A stretch of DNA of 64,000 nt from NCBI RefSeq assembly GCF_947632445.1, contig NZ_CANRPM010000001.1, positions 1 through 64,000 on the forward strand. The letters are read 5' to 3'. Every line of letters begins with the position of its first letter. Position 1 is the stretch's first letter. The notes under the pieces are model-generated. The model made no database searches. It saw only the letters and a list, made by a program, of their open reading frames with translations, and had not been told where the DNA came from. This stretch comes from an uncultured Bacteroides sp. Lineage in GTDB: Bacteria; Bacteroidota; Bacteroidia; Bacteroidales; Bacteroidaceae. Position numbers and translations under genes: made by a program. Shown one piece after another: positions 8,861 to 17,489 of the stretch.

Positions 8861-11060
8861 GAACATGGTAGCCCTGCTGATGGCAGCAGCCACCCTGACC
8901 AGTACCCACCTTATGGCACAAGAAACTGCAACAAACGAATTGAAATACCCCACGCTGGAAGATCTTATCCCCGGTGGGGCGACCTACCGCTATACCGAAA
9001 GCCTCTACGGCCTGCAATGGTGGGGCGACCAGTGTATCAAACCGGGCATCGACTCCCTCATGGCCGTCAACCCCAAGAACGGTAAAGAAACCCTGCTTAC
9101 CACCCGCGAAAGCATTAACCAGGCACTCGAAGCCGAAAAGTTGGGCAAGTTGTCGCACCTCTACAATGTGCAATTACTGTGGGAGAATCAGACGCAACTC
9201 CTTATTCCCCTGCCCGGCCGATACATCATTTACGACTGGAAAGCGGGAAAGACAACAAACGTCCTGACCTTCGACAAGCAAGCTGCCAACACTGACTATA
9301 CCGCAGCAGGCGGACACGTGGCCTACACGCTGAAAAACAATCTCTACGTGGACAACAAGCAGCTAACCGACGAACCCGAAGGCATCGTCTGCGGACAGAG
9401 TGTACACCGCAACGAGTTCGGCATCTCGAAAGGAACCTTCTGGAGCCCGAAAGGCACACTGCTGGCTTTCTACCGCATGGACGAGTCGATGGTGACCCAA
9501 TATCCGCTGGTAGACATCACCGCCCGCGTAGGTGAAGTAAACAACATCCGCTACCCGATGGCGGGCATGACAAGTCACAAGGTGCAGGTAGGCATCTATA
9601 ACCCTGCCACCGGCAAGACTCTTTACCTAAATACGGGCGACCCCACCGACCGCTACTTCACCAATATCTCGTGGGCATCCGACGAGAAGACCCTCTTTCT
9701 CATCGAGCTGAATCGCGACCAAAACACCGCTTGCCTACAGCAATATAGTGCGGAAACAGGTAAATTGCTGAACACCCTTTACCGGGAGAGACACACCAAG
9801 TATGTAGAACCTCAGCAGCCCATCATTTTTCTGCCTTGGGATCATACAAAATTTATCTATCAAAGCCAAAAGGATGGATATAATCACCTCTATCTGTTTG
9901 ATACACGCATAAAAACGGAAGCACAGCGGGTAGAAGACAAAGCCGGCGGCGACCATATAGCGTTCTATCAAATGAAGCCACTCACTTCGGGAGAATGGCT
10001 CGTACAGAATGTCCTGGGCTTCAATGCCAAGAAGAAGGAAGTCATCATCGCCGCCACCAAGGAGTCGCCCCTACAGAGCAATCTCTATAAGGTAAGCATC
10101 GCCAACGGCAAGCTGACTCCGATAGACAACGGTCAGGGCGTACACAACGCACAACTCTCCGCCTCGGGTACGTACCTGCTGGACAACTGGTCGGCCCCCG
10201 ATGCGCCACGCGCCATCAACATCGCCTCCACCACCAACGGTAAGGAGACCGTCCGCTTGCTCACTGCTGCTAATCCGTTCGAAGGCTTCAAAATGCCCAG
10301 TGTGGAAGTGGGCACCCTCAAGGCTGCCGACGACAAAACCGACCTTTACTACCGCATCATCAAGCCGGCCGACTTCGACCCGACTAAGAAATATCCTGCC
10401 ATTATCTATGTCTATGGCGGCCCGCACGCCCAAATGATTGCAGGCAACTGGAACTACGCCGCCCGTGGCTGGGATCTCTACATGGCCAACAAAGGTTACA
10501 TCCTCTTCACCGTAGACAACCGAGGCAGTTCAAACCGAGGTCTGGAGTTTGAAAACTGCACCTTCCGCCACCTCGGCATCGAAGAGGGCAAGGACCAAGT
10601 GAAAGGCGTCGAATTCCTCCAATCGTTGCCCTACGTGGACGCTAACCGCATCGGTGTACACGGATGGAGCTTCGGCGGCCACATGACGACGGCCCTGATG
10701 TTGCGTTATCCCGACCTGTTCAAAGTAGGTGTGGCAGGCGGCCCCGTCATCGACTGGAGCTATTACGAGGTGATGTACGGCGAACGTTACATGGACACCC
10801 CGCAGGCCAACTCTGAAGGTTACAAGCAGTGCAACCTGAAAAACCTGGCCCCCAACCTCAAAGGGCGCCTGATGATTATCCACGACGACCACGACGACAC
10901 CTGTGTGCCCCAGCATACCCTATCGTTCATGAAGGCCTGCGTAGACGCACGCACCTATCCCGACCTCTTCATCTACCCCGGCCACAAACACAATGTATTG
11001 GGTCATGACCGCGTGCATCTGCACGAGAAGATAACGAGATACTTCGAGGATTACCTGTAA
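8844..11060 (+). CDS. dipeptidyl peptidase IV, S9B family
   Basis: Secreted or periplasmic serine exopeptidase releasing X-Pro or X-Ala dipeptides. I start it at 8844 (MKRISKNMVALLMAAATLTS), which gives a clean signal peptide and 738 residues; the reading frame is open further upstream but there it only shadows the methyltransferase gene. An N-terminal beta-propeller is followed by an alpha/beta hydrolase domain with GWSFGGH (nucleophile Ser near residue 608), an acidic HDDHDDTCVP segment and GHKHNVLGHD (catalytic His). The start overlaps the previous gene by 17 bases. Confidence 0.92.
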   Translation: MKRISKNMVALLMAAATLTSTHLMAQETATNELKYPTLEDLIPGGATYRYTESLYGLQWWGDQCIKPGIDSLMAVNPKNGKETLLTTRESINQALEAEKLGKLSHLYNVQLLWENQTQLLIPLPGRYIIYDWKAGKTTNVLTFDKQAANTDYTAAGGHVAYTLKNNLYVDNKQLTDEPEGIVCGQSVHRNEFGISKGTFWSPKGTLLAFYRMDESMVTQYPLVDITARVGEVNNIRYPMAGMTSHKVQVGIYNPATGKTLYLNTGDPTDRYFTNISWASDEKTLFLIELNRDQNTACLQQYSAETGKLLNTLYRERHTKYVEPQQPIIFLPWDHTKFIYQSQKDGYNHLYLFDTRIKTEAQRVEDKAGGDHIAFYQMKPLTSGEWLVQNVLGFNAKKKEVIIAATKESPLQSNLYKVSIANGKLTPIDNGQGVHNAQLSASGTYLLDNWSAPDAPRAINIASTTNGKETVRLLTAANPFEGFKMPSVEVGTLKAADDKTDLYYRIIKPADFDPTKKYPAIIYVYGGPHAQMIAGNWNYAARGWDLYMANKGYILFTVDNRGSSNRGLEFENCTFRHLGIEEGKDQVKGVEFLQSLPYVDANRIGVHGWSFGGHMTTALMLRYPDLFKVGVAGGPVIDWSYYEVMYGERYMDTPQANSEGYKQCNLKNLAPNLKGRLMIIHDDHDDTCVPQHTLSFMKACVDARTYPDLFIYPGHKHNVLGHDRVHLHEKITRYFEDYL

Positions 11061-11125
11061 ACACCCGGACAGATAAACATCTTATCCAAAAACGAATAAA
11101 ATTATAATATAAACAAGCATTCATC

Positions 11126-12400
11126 ATGAAAATATTACTCTTAGGTTCGGGCGGCCGCGAACATGCACTGGCATGGAAAATAGCCCAAAGCCCCAAAGTG
11201 GAGAAACTCTACATCGCTCCGGGTAATGCAGGTACACACGCCGCCGGTGAGAATGTGGACATCAAAGCCACAGACTTCCCCGCCATTAAAGACTTTGTCT
11301 TAAAGAACGGAGTGGAAATGATTGTAGTGGGGCCCGAAGACCCATTAGTGAAAGGCATCTACGATTACTTCGCTACAGAGGAAGCCACACACCATATTGC
11401 CGTGATAGGCCCCACAAAAGCAGGTGCCATGTTGGAAGGCAGCAAGGAGTTTGCCAAGGGCTTCATGCTGCGTCACGGCATTCCTACCGCCCGCTACAAG
11501 AGTATTACCGTCACCAACATAGAAGAAGGCCTCGCCTTCCTCGAAAACCTTAAGGCTCCTTATGTATTGAAGGCCGACGGCCTCTGTGCCGGCAAGGGCG
11601 TGCTCATTCTGCCTACGCTGGACGAAGCCAAGCGCGAACTGAAAGAAATGCTGGACGGCATGTTCGGCGACGCCAGCGCTACGGTGGTCATCGAGGAATT
11701 CCTCAGCGGCATCGAGTGCTCCGTTTTTGTACTGACCGACGGCAAGAACTACAAAGTGCTGCCCGTAGCCAAGGACTACAAACGCATCGGCGAGGGCGAT
11801 AAAGGCCTGAACACAGGCGGTATGGGCAGCGTGACTCCCGTGCCCTTTGCCGACGAGGTATTCATGGAGAAGGTGCGCACCCGCATCATCGAACCCACCG
11901 TAAACGGCCTCATCGAAGAGAACATCCTTTACAAAGGCTTTATCTTCTTAGGCCTCATCAATGTGAAAGGCGAACCGATGGTTATCGAGTACAATGTCCG
12001 CATGGGCGACCCTGAGACGGAGAGCGTCATGCTACGGATCCAGAGTGACTTGGTAGACCTGCTCGAAGGTGTACGCGACGGTAACCTCGATACCAAAGAA
12101 CTTGTCCTTGACCCGCGCACGGCAGTCTGTGTAATGCTCGTCAGCGGTGGATACCCTGAATCCTACGAGAAGGGCAAAGTGATAACCGGCTTAGAGCAGG
12201 CAACCGCTACGGACAGTATCCTCTTCCATGCCGGCACGACGCTGAAGGACGGACAGGTAGTGACCAACGGCGGACGTGTCATCGCTGTCTGTTCATACGG
12301 AAACACCAAAGAAGAAGCCCGGCAGAAAAGCTACCGCGTAGCCGACCTAATCAACTTTGAGAAAAAATACTTCCGCCGCGACATCGGCTTCGACCTGTAA
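11126..12400 (+). CDS. purD: phosphoribosylamine-glycine ligase (GAR synthetase)
   Basis: Catalyses ATP-dependent joining of glycine to phosphoribosylamine in purine biosynthesis. The 424-residue length is standard. It opens with [19 protein letters not shown], and the ATP-grasp region contains [16 protein letters not shown] and a [12 protein letters not shown] segment; [10 protein letters not shown] is the conserved metal-binding motif. It is followed 14 bases later by a membrane-protein gene, suggesting cotranscription without functional linkage. Confidence 0.97.
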   Translation: MKILLLGSGGREHALAWKIAQSPKVEKLYIAPGNAGTHAAGENVDIKATDFPAIKDFVLKNGVEMIVVGPEDPLVKGIYDYFATEEATHHIAVIGPTKAGAMLEGSKEFAKGFMLRHGIPTARYKSITVTNIEEGLAFLENLKAPYVLKADGLCAGKGVLILPTLDEAKRELKEMLDGMFGDASATVVIEEFLSGIECSVFVLTDGKNYKVLPVAKDYKRIGEGDKGLNTGGMGSVTPVPFADEVFMEKVRTRIIEPTVNGLIEENILYKGFIFLGLINVKGEPMVIEYNVRMGDPETESVMLRIQSDLVDLLEGVRDGNLDTKELVLDPRTAVCVMLVSGGYPESYEKGKVITGLEQATATDSILFHAGTTLKDGQVVTNGGRVIAVCSYGNTKEEARQKSYRVADLINFEKKYFRRDIGFDL

Positions 12401-12414
12401 AACATAGTTGAAGC

Positions 12415-13422
12415 ATGAGACAGCAACGTTTTCAGAACAAAGTGGCGACAGGCAGGTTCATCCTACCTGTTGCCCTGTTGATTTCAGCAATCTGCTGGAC
12501 AGTAACCGTTACGCTGTTTCCTGATACGGGTACAGGCACGGAAGATTCCAACTGGCCACTTTGGTTCAAGGAAGTAAGCGACCGGCTTCCTCAAGGCATC
12601 TTTTCGCCTCTGATTGGCTTTGCTCTATACGTCCTGACTACGTTCTTCCTAACCAACCTGAACAACATTTTCTCCATCATCCGCATCCAAACTTCCATTC
12701 AGAGTTTTCTCTTTTTGCTTTTAATCACTGCATTTCCACAACTCTACACAGAATTGCCGGGATTGCTGGTCGGCCTCAGTTTTCTCACGGCCTTCTACCA
12801 GCTGTTTGGCAGTTACCGCCAGGAAAGGTCTTCAGGAGCGATGTTCAATGCTTTTGCTTTCGCGGGTATTGCCAGCCTGTTTGTTCCCCAAACCCTGTTG
12901 CTTACTCCTTTGCTCTGGATCGGTGCAGCTAATTTCCAATCGTTCAACCTGAAGAGCTTGCTTGCCTCGATCATCGGCTTCATCCTGCCATGGTGGATAC
13001 TGCTGAGTTACACCGTCCTGACAGGCACTAACCAGACATTCTTCCATCAACTGTTCGACGAAACACTCCTATACCGCCCCATCGGCTACGGCTTCGAATC
13101 CTGGATGGCGTTTCCATTGGGATTTCTCTTTCTACTCTTTGTTACCGGTTCCTTCCACTATTTATTCAATGGATACGACGACAAAATTCGCACGCGGGCC
13201 TATTTGTACTTCCTGATTCTCTTTGGTACTTGCCTCTTTGCCTACATTGGTCTGCAACCCTATCTGCTGACTGCACTTTGCCCCTTGCTGCTGATTATCG
13301 TCAGTCTGCTGGCAGGCCATCTGTTTGCCCTTACAAGCAATAAACTTTCCAACGTATTTTTTGTCATTTCCCTGATTGGAATTTCAGTCATGTTTGTCTA
13401 TCACGTATGGATACTTTTATAG
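12415..13422 (+). CDS. polytopic membrane protein, unknown function
   Basis: I do not recognise a named family with certainty. The 335-residue protein has roughly nine or ten hydrophobic segments throughout, a short basic N-terminus (MRQQRFQNKVATGRF) and no catalytic motif I can see. It sits between purD and the yqaA-like gene, overlapping the latter by 16 bases, an arrangement that suggests a single transcript. It resembles other uncharacterised Bacteroidota inner-membrane proteins of this size. Confidence 0.75.
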   Translation: MRQQRFQNKVATGRFILPVALLISAICWTVTVTLFPDTGTGTEDSNWPLWFKEVSDRLPQGIFSPLIGFALYVLTTFFLTNLNNIFSIIRIQTSIQSFLFLLLITAFPQLYTELPGLLVGLSFLTAFYQLFGSYRQERSSGAMFNAFAFAGIASLFVPQTLLLTPLLWIGAANFQSFNLKSLLASIIGFILPWWILLSYTVLTGTNQTFFHQLFDETLLYRPIGYGFESWMAFPLGFLFLLFVTGSFHYLFNGYDDKIRTRAYLYFLILFGTCLFAYIGLQPYLLTALCPLLLIIVSLLAGHLFALTSNKLSNVFFVISLIGISVMFVYHVWILL

Positions 13423-13886
13423 ACTCGCTTGTCCGGTTCCTTATCGACTGGGGATATGCAGGCCTTTTCCTGTCGGCACTATTGGCAGGCAGCATCCTTC
13501 CCTTCAGTTCCGAGCTGGTGCTCGTCGCTTTGGTCAAATTAGGGCTGAGTCCGACGCTCTGCGTGTTCTCCGCCGCCGTAGGCAATACAGTAGGAGGGCT
13601 GACATGCTACTACATGGGCCGATTGGGCAAAACGGAATGGATTGAGAAATACTTCAAAGTGAAGCAGGAGAAAGTGGAGCGTATAATGCGTTTCCTCCAG
13701 GGAAAAGGCGCACTGATGGCTTTCTTCGCCTTCCTCCCGTTCGTGGGCGAAACCATTGCTATTGCTTTGGGTTTCATGCGCAGCAACCTTGTGCTAACCA
13801 CACTCTCCATGTTTGTCGGAAAACTGCTCCGCTACGGCATCATGCTGTGGGCACTCCAAGAAGCTATTACGGCAATAGGCATCTGA
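13407..13886 (+). CDS. YqaA-type DedA/SNARE-associated-like membrane protein
   Basis: Small (159-residue) relative of the DedA family, of the short YqaA type. It has an amphipathic start, GYAGLFLSALLAGSILPFSS near the N-terminus, GNTVGGLTCYYMGRLG, and a C-terminal pair of helices around FLPFVGETIAIALGFMR. DedA proteins are linked to lipid translocation and membrane homeostasis. The final codons (AIGI-stop) lie inside the 29-base direct repeat that bounds the genomic island, so its 3' end appears to be the integration site and was kept intact by the repeat. Confidence 0.88.
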   Translation: MDTFIDSLVRFLIDWGYAGLFLSALLAGSILPFSSELVLVALVKLGLSPTLCVFSAAVGNTVGGLTCYYMGRLGKTEWIEKYFKVKQEKVERIMRFLQGKGALMAFFAFLPFVGETIAIALGFMRSNLVLTTLSMFVGKLLRYGIMLWALQEAITAIGI

Positions 13887-13897
13887 CGATTTATAAG
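13869..13897 (+). repeat. attL-like direct repeat at the end of the YqaA-type gene
   Basis: Twenty-nine bases, starting ACGGCAATAGGCATCTGACG, recur at 29249-29277 with one mismatch (A at 13877, C at 29257). The matching breaks off on both sides. This copy spans the last codons and stop of the YqaA-type gene. Confidence 0.88.
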
Positions 13898-13969
13898 TGA
13901 AAAAGTGGCATTTATAAAGTCGGTTTCCCCATTTAACATTTAGTAAGATGGATTTTGCAATTAAATAAA

Positions 13970-13977
13970 TACCTTTG
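13970..13977 (+). promoter_or_regulatory. -7 element of the island operon
   Basis: TACCTTTG fits the Bacteroidota -7 consensus and lies 48 bases upstream of the first island gene, just inside the left repeat. The -33 region is not a good match, so activator dependence is possible. Confidence 0.55.
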
Positions 13978-14024
13978 TAGCCAAATATCCGTCTCATAGG
14001 AAGAGAGGGATAAATAAAGTATTT

Positions 14025-14483
14025 ATGAAACAGAAAACTATAACAACAAATGCGAGGAAAGCATTCATTATGTTATTCCTTTTAACAATACCATTGGTAA
14101 CTAAGGCACAGTCAGTGGTAACGGAAATTTCATGGAATGTATATAACCAGAATTACACAGGTTTATTGGTCTTATATCCCAATAATAAAGGTATATTGAA
14201 AGTAAAAACATTTATAGCAGGAACAGGTTGGGTATGGGTACAAGAGGATGCAGTTCTTACTAAACAATATGATATGTGGGGAAATTGCACTTCTTACATC
14301 AACTGTTATAACCCCAAAACAAATCCTTATATTCCTTGGGCAGCAGATAATTTTGTGGTGTATCCTAATGGCACAATATACACACAGGATGCTTCTGGAA
14401 CATGGTCTACTCAAATAGTAGCCTATGTCGTAACTACCAATAATTGGCAAAATAAATTTAGAGAATATGGAATTCAACGATAA
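14025..14483 (+). CDS. secreted protein of unknown function, first gene of the island operon
   Basis: I do not recognise the family. The 152-residue product has a signal peptide ending near TKAQS, then a short, probably all-beta, aromatic-rich domain (FHS-less, with WNVYNQNYTGLLVLYPNNKG and GTGWVWVQEDAVL). There are two Cys in the CTSYINC segment. It is encoded 22 bases before a lipoprotein gene and is likely cotranscribed with it. AT-rich codon use matches the rest of the island. Confidence 0.7.
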   Translation: MKQKTITTNARKAFIMLFLLTIPLVTKAQSVVTEISWNVYNQNYTGLLVLYPNNKGILKVKTFIAGTGWVWVQEDAVLTKQYDMWGNCTSYINCYNPKTNPYIPWAADNFVVYPNGTIYTQDASGTWSTQIVAYVVTTNNWQNKFREYGIQR

Positions 14484-14505
14484 TATTAACATAAAATAAT
14501 CGAAT

Positions 14506-15066
14506 ATGAAAAAGTTATTTTCTTTGATGGCAATGTTCCTGTGCATTTCTCTTTGTACAGGATGTATAGGAGATGAAGAGGAAGATGAGATTGCTTCTGG
14601 TATTGAAGATGATGGAACTGGACGAATACCTCCGCAATCTGAATTAATTGGAACTTGGCAGAGCAATAATTATCAAGGATGGGAACCCCGGTTGGAACAA
14701 GATGTTGTCATTGCACGCGGTTTGACTCTTAACAGTGATGGAAGTTATGAGAATAAGTATCGTGGGCATCTTACACAGGCAAAAGATGGCTCTTCTCTTT
14801 CTACTACAGAATTTGGAGAGTGGGAAATTGAAACTGGTACATGGTCATATAACTCTTCCAATGGAGAAATCACATATCGCCCAAATTCCGACCAACGTGT
14901 GAATTATGAGACAATGGTAATGGAAACATATACCCTTGATACTTATAAAGAAAAGTGTCTTATTAAAGAATCTGGCACATATAAAGGAGGCTGGATAACA
15001 CTGGACACTTACCTTAAACGGGCAGGGAACAAAGGTGATTTAAGATATGTAATAAACAAGCAATGA
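14506..15066 (+). CDS. lipocalin-like lipoprotein
   Basis: Lipoprotein with lipobox CTGC (Cys20), followed by an acidic stretch (GDEEEDEIASG) typical of surface-exported Bacteroidota lipoproteins. The mature part has the LIGTWQSNN start and a G-W-E-I/T-G-T-W-S-Y pattern seen in lipocalin-like domains of this phylum. The 186-residue protein may bind a small hydrophobic ligand, but that is inference. Its stop codon overlaps the start of the radical SAM gene by four bases (ATGA), indicating translational coupling to a cytoplasmic enzyme. Confidence 0.72.
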   Translation: MKKLFSLMAMFLCISLCTGCIGDEEEDEIASGIEDDGTGRIPPQSELIGTWQSNNYQGWEPRLEQDVVIARGLTLNSDGSYENKYRGHLTQAKDGSSLSTTEFGEWEIETGTWSYNSSNGEITYRPNSDQRVNYETMVMETYTLDTYKEKCLIKESGTYKGGWITLDTYLKRAGNKGDLRYVINKQ

Positions 15067-16073
15067 CAACAGGACATATCATTAGCAGTCTCAGGCAAAA
15101 TGAATTTACTGACGCTGTGCTGACCGAAGCTCTTGAGCTGACAGGTGAGACACAGCTTCAGCTTTTTGAACTTGCACAGCAAGCAAGGCATATCGCATTT
15201 CCAGATGATGAAGTTCAGGTTAGAAGTGTGATTGAAATATCTAATGTATGCCGTCAAAAATGCAGGTATTGTGCAATTGGAGGAAAGGAACAAAAGTTTA
15301 ATTATACACTTGACTCCAATGCAATTTCCTTATTGATGGAATACCTCTATAATAAAGGCCGCCGTAATATTCTCCTGCAATCGGGAGAAAATGTGAATGA
15401 TGCTTTTATTAATGATGTAGTGGACGCTATTGATTTCGTGAAACAGCATCATGACGATTTAAGAATAATCTTGTGCATGGGAGATTTGAGCGAATCACAA
15501 TATCAGAGACTTTTTAATGCAGGAGCAACTGATTATATACTCAAATTTGAAGCGTCTAACAGAGATTTATTTTCATACTGTAAACCCAATGACTCATTGG
15601 AAAACAGACTTGAATGTATAAAACAATTGCATAAAATCGGTTATCGTATAGGCTCTGGAAATATAGTAGGATTGCCCAAGCAGACATTGAATGATTTGGT
15701 CACTGATTTGCAGTTGATTCATGAACTACCCTTATCTATGAACAGTACAACCATTTTTATTCCGGCTGAGAATTCGGCCTTTGCAAATGAGCCTGCTGGT
15801 AATCCTATACATACGTTGAACATGATGGCATTAATGCGTATCATGAATCCGAATAGATTAATGCCAACAACAAGTTCTTTGGAGAAAATGATACCCGACG
15901 GACAATATCTTGGATTGCAGGCTGGAGCGAATACTGTTACGATTCATGATGGCACTCCAGAAGAGTTGCAACAGTTTTTCCCTATTTATTCGGCTAAACG
16001 CATCCGTCCACAAATAGAACATTTCAAAGACATTTTAGAAAGAGCGAATTTGAAAACAGATAAATTGAGTTAA
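15063..16073 (+). CDS. BioB/HydE-like radical SAM enzyme
   Basis: Cytoplasmic radical SAM enzyme with a CX3CX2C cluster motif (Cys63, Cys67, Cys70 in NVCRQKCRYCAIG). Further family traits are LLQSGE, the ILKFEASNRDLF segment and GSGNIVGLPKQTLND. The 336-residue length and the C-terminal region (LGLQAGANTVT) resemble biotin synthase, HydE and PylB enzymes. Biotin synthase is unlikely because no other biotin genes are near. HydE is unlikely because hydF, hydG and hydrogenase genes are absent. The substrate is unknown. Three bases separate it from a second radical SAM gene. Confidence 0.88.
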   Translation: MTTGHIISSLRQNEFTDAVLTEALELTGETQLQLFELAQQARHIAFPDDEVQVRSVIEISNVCRQKCRYCAIGGKEQKFNYTLDSNAISLLMEYLYNKGRRNILLQSGENVNDAFINDVVDAIDFVKQHHDDLRIILCMGDLSESQYQRLFNAGATDYILKFEASNRDLFSYCKPNDSLENRLECIKQLHKIGYRIGSGNIVGLPKQTLNDLVTDLQLIHELPLSMNSTTIFIPAENSAFANEPAGNPIHTLNMMALMRIMNPNRLMPTTSSLEKMIPDGQYLGLQAGANTVTIHDGTPEELQQFFPIYSAKRIRPQIEHFKDILERANLKTDKLS

Positions 16074-16076
16074 ACG

Positions 16077-17489
16077 ATGGCAAAAGACTATATATCTTTA
16101 TCGGATACTCGCTGGAAAGAATTTCAGGAGTTTCAAGGATTGGGATTAATACCTGTGCATGGAGATTTCTCACCTGCTGGAGTTCACTATCCTCCGATAA
16201 CAAATTATCAACCTCTTACCCAAGAGGAAGCTTATAAGGACTATGCAGAAACAGTAAAAGGAGAGTTTGATGTGTATGTGCATATTCCCTTTTGCCATCG
16301 TCGATGCTTGTTCTGCCATTATCCTTCCCATTATCGTTGTTCTGATGCAGAGAAAGACATTTATCTGACTGCTCTTGAAAAGGAAATGCAAAACTGGCTG
16401 GCTTTTCATGGACTCAACAGAATAAAATCACGCTCTATTTTAATGGGTGGAGGAACACCTACGGATTTGTCTCCGTCTCAGTTGAAACGCTTCCTCACTT
16501 TTTTTTGCAAATATGTGGATATAAGTAAATGTCCTCAGTTCAATTATGACGTTGACCCTTCAACTCTTGTAGGAGAAGACGGATTAGAAAGGCTGCGCAT
16601 TATTAAAGATTTTAAAGGAGACCGCTTGACAATTGGTGTTCAATCATTGAATGATGATGTATTGAAAAAGATGAATCGTTCTCATAATGCCGCTGTTGCA
16701 AAGGAGGCGATCAGCAACTGCTTGCGGATGGGATTTAATGTTAATATAGAGTTTATTTATGGGCATCCTGGAGAAACCTTGCAGAATTGGATTGATGTTA
16801 TAGAAGAGGCTTGTACACTGGAGGCTGACGAAATTCAGCTTTACCGTTTGAAAATCGAACCTTACGGCGATCAAGAAGGGACAATAAAGAAATTCTCTGC
16901 CTACCACAATGAGGAATTGATTTCTGTGGAAGATACTATCAGAATGAAGGAAATATCCAATCTCATTTTAGCAGACCACGGATATACAGAGAACTTGCGT
17001 AGAGTATTCACAAAAAGCAAGAAGAATATTTCTATATATGCTTATAATCAATGTTGCCGTCTGCGTGACGAAGTTGGTTTTGGTATATCAGCATTTAGTA
17101 GTCTGAATGACCGTTTCCTTATCAACACTCCCGATTTTGAAGACTATTATAAGCGTGTTGCTAAAGGATATTTGGCTGTAAACAGAGGATTGTTACGCTC
17201 ATCGGAACAGCAAATACGATGGTCTATAATACTTCCATTGAAGAATTATTTTATCGACAAAGCTTTATTCAAGAAAATCAATAAGGTTGATATAGGATCT
17301 GTTTTTGCTGACAAATTCGAACTATTGAAAAAATACGATTTCATTAGTGAAACGGACAAGAAGATAGAACTTACCCCTAAAGGGGCATTCTATTCGGATG
17401 AGATAGTTCATGTATTTTATGAGAATCAACACCAATCTTTCCCACCAGAAGATTTCAGGACAGGGTGTCTTAATCCATATAACCAATGA
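16077..17489 (+). CDS. HemN/HemW-superfamily radical SAM enzyme
   Basis: 470 residues with the CX3CX2C motif in YVHIPFCHRRCLFC (Cys73, Cys77, Cys80), a GGGTPT motif (about 124-129), IGVQSLNDDVLKKMNRSH and a C-terminal HemN-like region (GFGISAFSSL, then a winged-helix-like tail). Relatives include coproporphyrinogen dehydrogenases, the haem chaperone HemW, anaerobic haem-degrading methyltransferases and class C radical SAM methylases. The island context with methyltransferases favours a specialised reaction over haem synthesis, but this is inference. Its stop codon overlaps the next start by four bases. Confidence 0.88.
   Translation: MAKDYISLSDTRWKEFQEFQGLGLIPVHGDFSPAGVHYPPITNYQPLTQEEAYKDYAETVKGEFDVYVHIPFCHRRCLFCHYPSHYRCSDAEKDIYLTALEKEMQNWLAFHGLNRIKSRSILMGGGTPTDLSPSQLKRFLTFFCKYVDISKCPQFNYDVDPSTLVGEDGLERLRIIKDFKGDRLTIGVQSLNDDVLKKMNRSHNAAVAKEAISNCLRMGFNVNIEFIYGHPGETLQNWIDVIEEACTLEADEIQLYRLKIEPYGDQEGTIKKFSAYHNEELISVEDTIRMKEISNLILADHGYTENLRRVFTKSKKNISIYAYNQCCRLRDEVGFGISAFSSLNDRFLINTPDFEDYYKRVAKGYLAVNRGLLRSSEQQIRWSIILPLKNYFIDKALFKKINKVDIGSVFADKFELLKKYDFISETDKKIELTPKGAFYSDEIVHVFYENQHQSFPPEDFRTGCLNPYNQ

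Noticed and set aside
15063-16073. Calling this gene bioB
   Set aside because: The fold and cluster motif fit the wider BioB/HydE/PylB group, but no biotin genes are near and the context is a different operon.
16077-17489. Calling this gene hemN or hemW
   Set aside because: The motifs fit the superfamily only. No haem pathway genes are in the operon, so a named function would be overreach.
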